Source: Platynereis dumerilii
Lineage: Eukaryota; Annelida; Polychaeta; Phyllodocida; Nereididae
Direction: 5' to 3'
NCBI GenBank assembly: GCA_026936325.1
Contig: JAPTHN010000152.1
Span: forward strand, 496,001 to 560,000
DNA length: 64,000 nt
The notes below the pieces were generated by a model. It ran no database searches. It had not been told where the DNA came from and worked only from the letters and a program-made list of their open reading frames with translations. A program made the translations under genes and the position numbers. Below are positions 1 through 10,657 of this stretch, piece by piece. The stretch's first letter is position 1; each line of letters starts with the position of its first letter.

Positions 1-512
1 CTGCGCTGCAGTGTGGGACCGTCATACACAGGAACCTCAAGTGTCGGCAGTATGCTACAACAACTGCAGTGGGAAACCCTCCAAGAAAGACGAGCTAAGA
101 TGCGGATCATCATCTTATACAAGGCCATCAATAACATCATCGCAGTGGACAGTCATAAATATCTAGCTCCCGTCATCATACCTACTCGCCACCATCACAG
201 CCAGACATTCCAACTAGACTCCACTTCCACCAACTACAACAAATTTTCCTGCTACCCACGCACCATCGTACAGTGGAACGCCCTGCCTGCCTACATAATA
301 GAGACAGCAGCGTTGGACCAGTTCAAGACAGGACTGGCCAAGCATACCATCGCCTAAATCTCATGCAAATCTCTCTTGTCTTGTATATACTGTATATAAC
401 ACTACTTCTCTGCTTTTTCACCTTTTCTTACTGACAAACGCATTGCGCCTCCACATTAGTCATGATTTTTGATGTTGTGGCAGTATTCTGATGATGATGA
501 TGATGATGATGA
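1..512 (+). mobile_element. LINE 3' end (C-terminal tail of ORF2 plus 3' tail)
   Basis: The open frame from the window edge to the stop at 355-357 reads like the extreme C-terminus of a CR1/L2-type LINE polymerase. It has the LQWETLQERRAK segment, then a region ending in WNALPAYIIETAALDQFKTGL, the usual last helix of such ORF2 proteins. A short 3' UTR follows and closes with a GAT/ATG trinucleotide run near 491-512, the kind of microsatellite tail these LINEs use as a 3' end. The rest of the element lies outside the window. From about 513 to 700 I see only homopolymer runs. Confidence 0.75.
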
Positions 513-700
513 ACCATTGCATCACATGAAATGGGACCATTGTATTTTCTATGGGGTAGGCTACTAAAAATATGCATCAATGCGAAGGGGGGGGGATCTG
601 CTTGAAGTCTAAGGGCGGTATAGGCCTACATTTTTTAAATTCAACTTTTGAGAAAACTCCCACCAACCCCCCCCCCCCCCCTGAATCATTAATTTAAATT

Positions 701-850
701 TTAACCCTTACCGGACTAAAGGGACATTTATGTGCATCCCCAGCTTACTGCCTGTAGGGACATTTATGTCCCTAAAATCTGCTGTGGTCCCTGATGACGT
801 CACAATCACAGGATTGTTTTTTTGGGACTGATCAGTCCAGTAAGGGTTAA
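701..850. mobile_element. 150-bp piggyBac-like MITE with TTAA at both ends
   Basis: TTAA at 701-704 is followed by CCCTTACCGGACT. The right end reads AGTCCAGTAAGGG followed by TTAA at 847-850, so the termini are inverted copies with one or two mismatches. TTAA target sites and C-rich ends are typical of piggyBac-group elements. There is no coding capacity. A TGACGTCA site lies inside. The superfamily call rests only on the TTAA and the terminal pattern. Confidence 0.6.
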
Positions 851-964
851 TAGGTCCTTTTTATAGGGGTTCGCATCATTGCCAAAAAAAGAGGCAGCTG
901 TTCCAGTGACCCAGATCCCAATTCGATACCCAATTCGACTTGAATTTCGTCAGTCTGCAGCCTT

Positions 965-2085
965 GCTCGCTCGCTTCTAAAGCAGACTGTGTTCAGTCAG
1001 TAGTGCCCCTTTTCTTCACCTTTACTGGTCCTCTCTTATGCGAGGACTATGCTACCCCCAGTGATAACATCCTTAGACAAGGAAAGATGTGCCTCCCTTT
1101 GTAGTCTCAGGTGCCCCTTTTCTTTTCGCCTTTAGTGGCCCTCTCTTCATTGAGGGAACTATGCTATCCCCAGTGATCACATCCTTAGACCAGGAAAATT
1201 GTGCCTCCCCTTGTAGTCTCAGGTGCTCATTTTCTTTCCACCTTTACTGGTCCTCTCTTCTGCGAGGGAACTATGTTATCCCTATTGATCACATCCTTAG
1301 ACCAGGAAAATTGTGCCTCCCCTTGTAGTCTAAGGTGCTAATTTTCTTTCTACCTTTACTGGTCCTCTCATCTGTGAGGGAACTATGCTACCCCCATTGA
1401 TAACATCTTTAGACAATGAAAACTCTGCCCCCACCCTTTGTAGTTTAATCTTATTCAAGGAAAGCTGTGCCTCCCTTTGTAGTCTCAGGTGCCCCTTTTC
1501 TTTTCGCCTTTAGTGGCCCTCTCTTCATTGAGGGAACTATGCTATCCCCAGTGATAACATCCTTAGACAAAGAAAGCTGTGCCTCCCCTTGTATTCTCAG
1601 GTGCTCATTTTCTTCACCTTTACTGGTCCTCTCTTATGTTAGGGAACTACGCTACCCCCAGTGATAACATCTTTAGACAATGAAAACTCTGCCCCCACCC
1701 TTTGTAGTTTCATCTTATTCAAGGAAAGCTGTGCCTCCCTTTGTAGTCTCAGGTGCCCCTTTTCTTTTCGCCTTTAGTGGCCCTCTCTTCATTGAGGGAA
1801 CTATGCTATCCCCAGTGATAACATCCTTAGACAAAGAAAGCTGTGCCTCCCCTTGTATTCTCAGGTGCTAATTTTCTTCACCTTTACTGGTCCTCTCACA
1901 TGTGAGGGAGCTATGCTACACCCAATGATAACATCCTTAGACAAGGAAAACTGTGCCTCCCCTGGTTGTCTCAGGTGCTCATTTTCTTTACCTTTACTGG
2001 TCCTCTCTTCAGTGAGGGAATTACGCTACCCCCAGTGATAACATCCTTAGACAAGGAATACTGCGCCTCCCATTCAACAACGTCG
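965..2085 (+). repeat. 112-bp satellite, about 10 units, with a 264-bp higher-order unit
   Basis: Tandem units of about 112 bp share the blocks GTGCCTCCCTTTGTAGTCTC, ACTGGTCCTCTCTT, GAGGGAACTATGCTA and GATAACATCCTTAGACAA. The GTGCCTCC marker recurs near 1089, 1201, 1313, 1467, 1580, 1731, 1843, 1953 and 2065. Two intervals are 152-154 bp instead of 112 because of a 40-42-bp insert (ACTCTGCCCCCACCCTTTG). The pair 1467-1730 and 1731-1994 repeats with period 264, so the array evolved by higher-order amplification. The short open frames inside are frames of the repeat, not genes. Confidence 0.9.
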
Positions 2086-2089
2086 TTGT

Positions 2090-4105
2090 TCGCATCAGAC
2101 ATAAATTGGAGGTACTGTGGGTCCAACTGGAAAAAAGTCATTGATTTAGCTTGGCTACCCACATTAAATAAAAGAACCTATACCTTTACCTTTTACCTCA
2201 TATGAGGCCCCTAAGTTTGGTGAAAGCCAAAAATCACTGAAAGCGCCCATTCCACAAAATGATTTTTGGAAGGGTTAAGAGGTGACCCCTTGAATTTGAA
2301 ATACCGTAAAACAGGGTTACTTTGGCTGCTTCGGAGCACCAAATTTGTGTTCTGGGAAAAACTTTTTGTTGAATGTCAACAGTTTTGTGCCATAACATCG
2401 AGGTTTTCATCTGTCAAGAAGCTTTCCAAAATCTATGATAGTTCTATGTTTTATTACATAATTAAAGGGTCGGCCGAAGTAACGCCGGAGTTGGGGTAAC
2501 TTTGGATGCCCTAGATTTTGAGCATGTAATACCATGTACCGCAGTAGAATTTAATTAGTTAGGCCACACATAATTGATCTTTAGCTTCTCGGATCCTCTA
2601 AAGGCACTTTTTCTAGGTCGGTCGGTAGGACAAAAAAAAAGGTGAAAACTTTTTTTTTTAAATGTCAAAAAAAAAAATTCTTTTTTTTTCAATTTTTTTT
2701 TTCAATCGGCAGGAAATCTATTGTGTTGACGGGTCTGCGAAGCTAAGAATCATTTATGTGTGGCCTTGTGTTATTTTCGCCACCCGATGAGCCAAGGTTT
2801 TTGTTATCTAAAATGAGTTGTGACTCATTCGCAGATTCTGAACTTAAATTAAGTATTGATAACCACACTCTTGTGTACTACTGCCTCCTAATTCAGAATC
2901 ACATAGTTTGAACATACCCCAGTTTTTAGGCCACAAGAATATACGATATGCTAAAAGGTGTCATTTTAAAACAATTTCTATCAATCATATATGACATTTT
3001 ACATTTCTATTCTAATTTTCAATTTTTTGCATAATTCGCCAAAGTAACATTATGTTGACAAACACCATAAAAAATAATCCAAGACGAAATGACTTTGTCT
3101 AGTGCTGTTTTGGATGAAATCATACATCTCTGGTGGTTCACAGCTTGCCTAGCAGCCAGTTAATCATCGCTATGTTATGCTGAGACCAGACTGCTGCCTT
3201 CCCCCCTCCCCCATCATTTGGGGTGCTCCTAACACAGAAGGGAAGTCCAATGAGAAGAAGAAGAAGCTCCCTCAGAATACTGTGTGAGCTGTGCGAGCAG
3301 TCTGATTGATTTCAGCATGAATTAGAATCATAGTTGGGGAGATAGAAAGTGAGTCCACTGGGACACCTCATAATGATGTATACATAGTAACCAAGTATAC
3401 ATTCTATTTTGACAAACAGACTGTAGCCACTTTACGAGGCAGTTATAAGTTTGAATATTAGCAGACAACAAATGACAGTTATTTGTTTCATATGTGCCAC
3501 ATGTGGCGCCATCTATACCTGTACCTCTACACTGGCTTTAATAAAGTCACCGACGTTTATTTATTAAAAGCAACACATGAAATTTTATCATGCTACAAGG
3601 GGCATCCATACCAGATACACAACTTCAAATCATTACTTCGAGTTTTTAGACATATTAAAAGTGTGTTTACAGCGATTTTAAGAGAGCACTTTTGTATCAA
3701 AATGTTTCGACTTGTGATTTTGATAAGTCCTGCCAAGACCCTCTGTTTAAAGTTCAGATTATTTCTGGACTTGGCTTGGGCAGGCATAGTGATTTCAGTT
3801 TTGTTTGAGCCGACCTCCCATTTCTGACTGTCCCTCCACCGGTGGTGGAGGCTTTTGATAAGAGGGACAGGTGCAGTCTGCTTCATCCCCATTTCAAGTT
3901 GAAATAGCGTGGGCTGGCTTCCAGTCCGTAATTGATGCTGGCCTTCACCTCAGTCTTTGTGAAGATCAAAAATACTCTACTGAAATGGATTTTGGCTATT
4001 GCTCGAATTTAAGCATTTATCCAATGGCCCCTTTTTGGCCTGGACTGCTGGACCAGTTGTAAAATGTACGAGACGCATGCTTTCTTATCGGCTGTCTTGA
4101 GGAAC
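2090..4105. other. intergenic stretch without a recognisable gene
   Basis: No open frame here resembles a known protein and no tRNA-like or LTR-like signal was seen. Poly-A/poly-T runs occur around 2629-2702. Open frames of 77-114 codons at 2266-2499 and 3483-3892 have low-complexity or unrecognisable translations and overlap on both strands. They are most likely chance. Confidence 0.6.
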
Positions 4106-4107
4106 AT

Positions 4108-4350
4108 ATGATTTCCTGCTGCCACAGAAAAGCAGCTGCCAAAAAACGGCAGCTGCCTAAAATTTCAGCAGCTGCCAAAATATGACAGCTGCCAAAAAAA
4201 TTAGCAGCTGCCCAAAAATTTCAGCAGCTGCCAAAAAAAATTAGCAGCTGCCCAAAAATTTCAGCAGCTGCCAAAAAATTTCAGCAGCTGCCAAAAATTT
4301 CAGCAGCTGCCAAAAAAATTAGCAGCTGCCAAAAAAATTAGCAGCTTTTT
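4108..4350. repeat. CAGCTG-rich minisatellite
   Basis: About ten units of 20-22 bp follow the pattern CAGCAGCTGCCAAAAAATTT, with a variable A-run and alternate TTAG/TTTC junctions. Every unit carries the palindrome CAGCTG, an E-box core. Related sequence (GGCAGCTGCCAATAAACGG) reappears at 5918-5957 just upstream of PALB2, so both may belong to one older element later split by the MITE at 5034-5464. Confidence 0.85.
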
Positions 4351-4548
4351 TTTAGCTGCTGAATTTTTCTGCAGCTGCAACAAAATTTCAGACAGCTGCA
4401 ATTATAAATGTTAGGTTCTGCTGCAATTCTGCAATTATTCTGCTTCAATTCTTGTAGTTTTTGTTGTAATTTAACTGCTATTCTATTTGCAAATCTGCTA
4501 TAATTCAGCTAGTTTATGCTGCATTTCTGTTGAGATTCTGCTATAGTT

Positions 4549-4648
4549 TCTGCTGTAGCAATGCTGTAGCGATGCTGTAGCGATGCTGTAGCGATGCTGT
4601 AGCGATGCTGTAGCGATGCTGTAGCGATGCTGTAGCGATGCTGTAGCA
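4549..4648. repeat. 11-bp minisatellite
   Basis: About nine uninterrupted units of GCTGTAGCGAT. The period of 11 is not a multiple of three, so each strand opens in several frames and yields spurious repetitive peptides. Confidence 0.9.
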
Positions 4649-5033
4649 ATTCTGCTGCGCGATTCTGCTTCAAGTATACTGCAAGTGCCAAGTAGCCAAA
4701 AATGTCAGCATGTGCCACAATTGAGTAGCAGCTGCCAAAAAAAAATTGCCTGCAGCCAAAAATTGCAGCTGCTGCTGAATTTTTACGCTGCAATTCTGTT
4801 GCAGTTCTGTTGCAATTCTGCTGGTTTCTGTTACAATTTTACTGTAATTATGCCTGGGTACTGCAGAGGGCAGCAGCGTCCTTTTGTCTCTCTGTCTGAC
4901 CACCATCCGTGTGGACAAGATAACTAACAGGGATTGTATATAATATTACCATACAATCTTGGATGAGTTCTAACATGAGTACCCCAGATCTACTTCTGTG
5001 ACCTTGGCAGCCATATTTGCAATGAAAAAAAAA

Positions 5034-5464
5034 GATTGTCTGATATCAGACAATCAATGTCTAATATGTGTCTGATCAAGCGATTGTCTAATCCAGACAA
5101 CTGAATTGTTCAAAATGTCAAAGAACTTGTTTGTTTCATTCAATTGATTGTTTGAACCAGACAATCAATAGAATGAAAGTCAGGGACGGCCGCAGGGCCC
5201 CGGGGGATGGGGGGGGATGCATTCCCGCCACCGGACCAAAATTTATATATTTTTACATGTTAATTTTATCCCCGCGCAGTCGTGTTATGTCGCGAATTAT
5301 ACGTTCTGCGACATGACAGCCCGATAGACCCCTCCACTGGAATTTTCTGGATCCTCCCCGAATGAAACGAAGTTCTTTGACATTTTGAACAATTCAGTTG
5401 TCTGGATTAGACAATCGCTTGATCAGACACATATTAGACATTGATTGTCTGATATCAGACAATC
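5034..5464. mobile_element. 431-bp MITE with perfect 95-bp inverted arms
   Basis: Bases 5034-5128 and 5370-5464 are exact inverted copies by eye, 95 bp each. Similarity continues inward to about 5142 and 5356 with a 3-bp indel. Each arm starts with a 22-bp perfect palindrome built on ATTGTCTGATATCAGACAAT. The core (about 5165-5355) is GC-rich and non-coding. The absence of divergence between arms implies recent insertion or gene conversion. The superfamily is not identified. Confidence 0.9.
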
Positions 5465-5889
5465 CTTTTTCTCAGTGTGCGAAAAGCTGGTGCACACAAT
5501 AGATCCACTAATATCAATTTGCCCTCCTTGTACATCTCATTCTATTTCAGACGTTTTATCCAATCTCTGGTGCAGCACCAATCACTCCACCAAATGGTTT
5601 GTGGATCGATCGAACAGTATCTGATTTATAGCCATCTAAAAAATGTAACTCACATATGTTACACTTGCGGACAACTCTTTTTTATTTCCATGTGCTGAAC
5701 AAACTTTTTTTTTCAGTGTCAAGTGGGAAACAATCTTTTTTTTTCACCAAATATCCATAGCCCTCCCCCAAAGATCATCTGGTCGGCCCCTTGGGACAAC
5801 CACGTTCCACAGACAGGTTTTTTTGCTGCAAGCTGCTGGTTTGAGGTGTAACAGCTCCTGTTTAGAAAGTGGCTGTTGTTTTGTAGTAG

Positions 5890-5960
5890 CTGCTGTTCCA
5901 GATAGGCAGCTGCTGATGAACCTGGCAGCTGCCAATAAACGGCAGCTGCAGCTGCCGTTA
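5890..5960. repeat. short CAGCTG-rich patch upstream of PALB2
   Basis: It contains GGCAGCTGCCAATAAACGG followed by GCAGCTGCAGCTGCCG, related to the minisatellite at 4108-4350. It lies about 190 bp upstream of the first coding exon of PALB2. Whether it is promoter sequence or only repeat debris cannot be told. Confidence 0.5.
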
Positions 5961-5989
5961 TGAAGGAAATTAGATCTTACTGGCTGTCT

Positions 5990-6083
5990 TTGCAAACGCT
6001 GCTTCACCTGTTCTCCTTTACATGAATATCTGCAGCCTGGGTTTGTGGATTTTCTGCAGGTAGCTGTCTCTCACCTCCAACTG
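5990..6083 (+). other. possible non-coding leader exon of PALB2
   Basis: A good donor (AACTGAA then GTAAGT) ends at 6083/6084, and the next acceptor (TTTTATTTTCAG) abuts the ATG at 6150. In the frame that would join the next exon, the sequence upstream of the donor is open for about 20 codons but has no ATG before an in-frame stop. It is therefore more likely 5' UTR than coding. The 5' limit is unknown. Confidence 0.3.
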
Positions 6084-6149
6084 AAGTAAGTCATGTATTA
6101 TTTTAAGTCTACTTGTGGAACAACTTGATGTATTTGTTTTTATTTTCAG

Positions 6150-9100
6150 ATGCAGCAGCGCCTACAGGCTTTAAAGGCAGATTTGAAAAAAAAAACCAAG
6201 AAACTCAAGGTATCAAGCTAAACAATATTTGATAGTTATTATATTATAGTATGATTTTATTTGGTACTACAATTTCGATTAATAATGATTATTTTAATGT
6301 GTTTAAATCAATGATTCAAATTGCCTTGATTTAATTGTACCCAACCTGAATTAGACTTTGATATTTTTTATGCAAGAACCTCGATCAATGTCTTTAATTA
6401 GTGTTGCCTTCTTTCAGGTTATTTCCCGAATAAAAAAGACAAAAGACCATGTAAAGAAAACCCTGAAAGAGCAGGCAAACCCACAAACACGTGACAGCAA
6501 CGAAGTGGTGAATAGACCCCAAAAGCAGAGTAGTCGAAAGACCTCCGTCTCTTTTGTGTTGGACGGTAGTGAGTCAGATGACAGAAACTCGCAAACTCTG
6601 TCCCATGTAAGTCAGCCTGGCACTTGTGGGGAAAACTCACCAGAGGTGTATGATTTTGCCGGCACAACACCCAAGAATATATCTGAGGAATCAACAGAAC
6701 AGGAGGCCTGTGAACAGAAGGTGCCGGACGGCAAAGATGTTTCCAGTGCTATAGAATCATCCAAAGAAATGGAGGAGAGTATTTTTATACCTGGAACCCA
6801 ATTTCACAAGAAGCCCCGCAGGAAGTCCTTGCAGAAACTAATGACTAATTTGCCTGAGCCTCTGCTACCTGTTATTCCTAGAAATACGGTGCAAGCTGAG
6901 TTACAGCCTGTAGTAGAGAATTTGAGTGCTAATGAAAATGGATCTGAGGAATTATCTCAGGCAGCAGAGGGACTTAGTGAGGCGTCAAGCTCTACCCAGT
7001 CAGGATCTTCTGAAGAGATTTGTTTAGGACATGAAAACAACAAACCAAAGACTCAGGAGAAAGTGATGAAAGGCCATTCGGCTGAGTTAATGGACTTCTC
7101 TTTTCTGGAAGAGGAAGACAGTGGAGACATGTACAGTATCATTAAAAAGAGAAGAAGAAGCTCAAGAGGCCAGAATGCATTGTCTAGTAGTCTGCCCGCC
7201 GGTTATTCTGCTAGCCCTGAATTGACTCTACTTGACAAAGCCATGTCAGAATCTTTTAGTGATAGAGGAAAAAAGAGGAAGTCAGTCGGAAAACGAAGAA
7301 CAAAGATGCCATCGCTCTCTCAACACTTGCATATTACGTTAGTTAATGCCTTTTCTGCTGTGAAGGAATGTGAATTTAGTTTGCCTCCTGATGAGTTTGG
7401 TGACCTCATGAAAATTAGAAGTGAAGACAGTGCCCCATTGCCAATTCTTGGCGGTTCTTCTGAACAAAATTCGGATGATCGTGATTCATATGTGTCTTCC
7501 TCAATGAGCCCTGTTCCTTCTCAAGAAGCTATTCCCAGTTCCCAAGTGTCTTCACTGCGTGCAGGAGATCGAAAGAAATGGCGTCTTAGCAGTTGTGTTG
7601 CTGTTCCCCGTAGAAAAGGTGTACGAGGCGGTCAAAGGGGTCGCAAAAGCAGAGAAACTTCAGTTCCTGCTGAAGGTGTTGCTCATGTACCTGAAGTCCT
7701 AAATGGAGATGAAAGTGAACATTTAAGCATTGACGGAGAACAGGACGATCTTGAAGACTGCTCTGAATTGTTAGAAAATGATGGAAGTGCATATTTTGCC
7801 GGGCTTGAACAAGAAGTTGGGGACACGGCTTCAATTCTTGAAGCAGTCAATGAGGAAAAAAATGAAAAAAGTGATGTGCCTGAGGAAGTGAAGAAACAGT
7901 TGGGAGAACCTGGTAGTCATTTGCAAGTACCAAATAGGTTCGAAAGTGACCGTTCAGAATCGTTTACTGGGCCAGTTGAAGATGTCAATTTGGATCCTTC
8001 GGTGGACAGAAAATTGAAGCTTAGATGTACAAAAATATTTGAGGTGAGTTTGTGACATACTATTTAGATTTATGTACATTTCGAGAGTAACTTTGTTGAT
8101 GCTAGGAATAGATATAAAGGTAATCAAATACTGAAGCTTGAGTTTAAATAGGCTGTCATGGAATAAATCTTTTGTGGAATTAACTCACTTTGGGTTTAAT
8201 CAAAAGAAACTTTTTATTAAATTCATATTTCATATTGGATACAGATGGCAGACTACCAGTGCATGGACGTGAAGTATGGCTCTGTTTCAATGGAGGGGAA
8301 GCCAAGAGATGTGTTTACCCTTGTGATGGCAAATCAACTAAAATTCCAACTGGCAGCGGAGGACTGTTTGTCTTGGCAACACTTGTTCACTTGGAAATTC
8401 CCACAGGTAAAAACATATTTTGGTTATCTGTTTTGCTTCTTGACATCAGATGTTAGAAATATTTATTTTCTGTCATATTTGTGTTCTGCAGATGACTTTG
8501 CTGTCCGTGCATAGTCTCCGGTCTGCTGATGAAATATCGCTGGTTGTGAAATCCAAGTCTTCTGTTGGAATCCAAATATTCCACTTGACTTTCAAGGATG
8601 CGAAGTCAAAGTCCTTCATCCATATTATGGCTACTGACAGGTATAGAGTGACTTTTTTAAAGAGCCCTGATTGCTAGTTATATGCTGGATCTTTATTCTT
8701 TCACAATTCATTTAACTCTTATTGTCAAGTGCTGTCACTGAGATGTTATGTTGTAATTATTTTGTAGGTTTGAAGATGACATATTCATTCATCCGATTAC
8801 ATCTGTTGCATTTGTCATAAGTAGAGACAAACAGTTATCCTTCTATGAAGTTGATAGCAAACAAAAGAGTTTGAAAAGGACTGTGATTTTGGAAAAACCA
8901 GGAGAAGATCTAATGTCTCTGTATCCAGTTGAAGGAATTGAAGATGCTATTTTGGGCATGTCAGCCTGTGCCATCTATGTGTGGTAAGTTTTGAACAGCT
9001 TTGTGAATTCAGCCTGTGCAACTAACGGTAACAAATCGTACCTTTTGTTATTGTCTGGTCTGTTGATGACGGGATTGAAAAGAAGCTTAATTCATGTCTT

Positions 9101-10657
9101 TCAACTTTTCAGGAACAGCATGAAAGGTTTCTTGGTGATGAGAATAGAAAAGCCATCTACAAAATTGGACATGAGGTGTCTGCATGTCAGCTCGGAGAAG
9201 GTAATGTCAGCTCTTTAGCTCTGTTGTACTCCTTTAATTAATTATTTCTCTCTCTTTGATATAGAAAGTCCTAAATTAGCATGGCGTACACAAGTTGACT
9301 TCTTACTCATTTTGCGAGTTCCTCCGTGGCCTAATAGTTAAGAGTGCTTGTTTGCACAACCACTGGCTCTGAGGGCGTGGGTTCGAATCCCAACCCGGAA
9401 CTCAATTTAGTCCGAGCCCGTGGGACATTAAATGGAGGCGGGTTGTATCCAGTGTTCCATGCTGGGGCAACTGAAAGACCCTGGGCATCCCTGAATTAAT
9501 AGGGTATGTACCAGACTCACAGTCTTCTCATCTCATCATCATATGGCGATCGCCTGCCTCGATATAGCCCACTAAGGTGCTGCGGAGGCGTAAAACACAA
9601 ACAAACAAACTTACTCATTTTACATCCTTCCTGAAAGTTCAATTTCGCAAGATTCAAGCAGTTTCAGATGATGCTGTACCATGATTGTTTATAGTGCATC
9701 GTTAACATCCACACGGTCTGTCTGCTTGTGCATTTCTTCAAAATGGAAAGTTCCAATTGTATAAGATCCTGATAGTCCTGCTGCACCAAAAATGCAAAAA
9801 ACATCTCTGAAATATCTCAAAATTCATTTTCCCCGATTTCGAGTGAAGCTTCCCCGATTTCGATTGAAGCAGGTGGAACTTCCACGATAATTATCAAAAA
9901 AATTAAGCTCCGGTGCCAGGCATACCAATCAAGTACTATATTAAAAAACAGTAATGTTATACGCTGAAGTTTGCTGTACCGTTTTCATTGCATTGTAGAT
10001 GGTGCATATCAATAGTTTCTGTAAATGCGCAACTGATTTTTGTTATCGCCTCTGGCTTAAAATTGTTGTTGCTGGAATTTTCATGTTTTTGCTAATGGTG
10101 AAATGTATAAATTTGATGCTTTGATATCTAACTAAAAGTTTGTTTATGTTACTTCCAGGGCATTCTTGCCTTACTCTTTTGTTCAGAGGACAATAATGGG
10201 AGTGTCATATCTGCTGTCCTTTGCAACCCAGTAACCAGGAAATTTGTCGTGAAGCGTCTGTGGAATTGTTCGACATTAAGGTAAGAATTTAAGATTTTTG
10301 TTGTGGCTGACCTTGAAAACTTTGAAATCAGTCAAATCACAGATTACAGACTCAAAAGGGTTCATTTGGTTGGTGGACTTTATATCATTATGGTGATTTG
10401 TGGCGCTGTGCTGCTCTTAATGCAAAGGGCCCTTGTTCATTGTGTTACCCTCTTTTTGCAGAATTGTTAAGTACCAGAAAAAGTTCCTTACTTGCACGAC
10501 AATGGAAAACCAGTTTCAACTTGTCTCCACAATTGACGGGAGAATTATTTCTGATGCAAATATAATAGACAATGTAACCAGTATGGACTCATTACTGACT
10601 GGTGAAAGGTTTATGGCACGTGCAGCTGATCAGGTGGCTATATACACTTTGCAATAA
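6150..10657 (+). CDS. PALB2: PALB2-like partner and localizer of BRCA2, eight coding exons
   Basis: This is a nuclear homologous-recombination scaffold: in vertebrates PALB2 links BRCA1 to BRCA2/RAD51. Exons read from splice sites are 6150-6209, 6418-8043, 8245-8406, 8492-8640, 8768-8983, 9113-9200, 10159-10280 and 10462-10657. All are GT-AG and phases join, giving about 872 codons (human 1,186). Residues 1-45 form a basic coiled coil ending IKKTKDHVKKTLKEQ, matching the human BRCA1-binding coil. The 60-bp first coding exon equals human exon 2 in size and place. Residues 340-343 (FSLP in EFSLPPDEFGDL) match the human FxLP motif (FQLPDEDFG) bound by MRG15. From about residue 600 the C-terminus is a WD40 propeller, with AEDCLSWQHLFTWKF resembling human ALDAWQWEKLYTWHF and GIEDAILGMSACAIYVWN resembling QGMQEALLG...IVIWN. 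The middle is long, acidic and disordered. The ATG directly follows an acceptor, so a short upstream coding exon, as in vertebrates, is possible. No frameshift is seen. Confidence 0.9.
9314..9609 (+). mobile_element. tRNA-derived SINE in a PALB2 intron
   Basis: The element starts with a tRNA-like head: box-A-like GTGGCCTAATAGTTAAGAG, then box-B GGTTCGAATCCC. It ends in GGCGTAAAACACAAACAAAC, an AAAC tail. It is flanked by the perfect 12-bp target duplication CTTACTCATTTT at 9302-9313 and 9610-9621. It lies between the exons ending at 9200 and starting at 10159, in the sense direction. It looks full length, and the intact target duplication argues for a fairly young insertion. Confidence 0.92.

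Noticed and set aside
965-2205. CRISPR array or multi-copy small proteins in the repeat zone
   Set aside because: Units are contiguous 112-bp satellite monomers without unique spacers, in animal DNA.
4509-4793. repetitive peptide frame (RYSIATASLQH repeats)
   Set aside because: Product of the 11-bp minisatellite read in frame; no coding evidence.
6358-6417. ATG at 6358 as the start of the PALB2 frame
   Set aside because: These 60 bases are intron. A pyrimidine tract and CAG end at 6417, and the upstream 60-bp exon (6150-6209) joins in phase and matches the human coiled coil.
9314-9420. tRNA gene
   Set aside because: A and B boxes are present, but the sequence continues into a SINE body with AAAC tail and a perfect 12-bp target duplication, and a clean acceptor stem is lacking.
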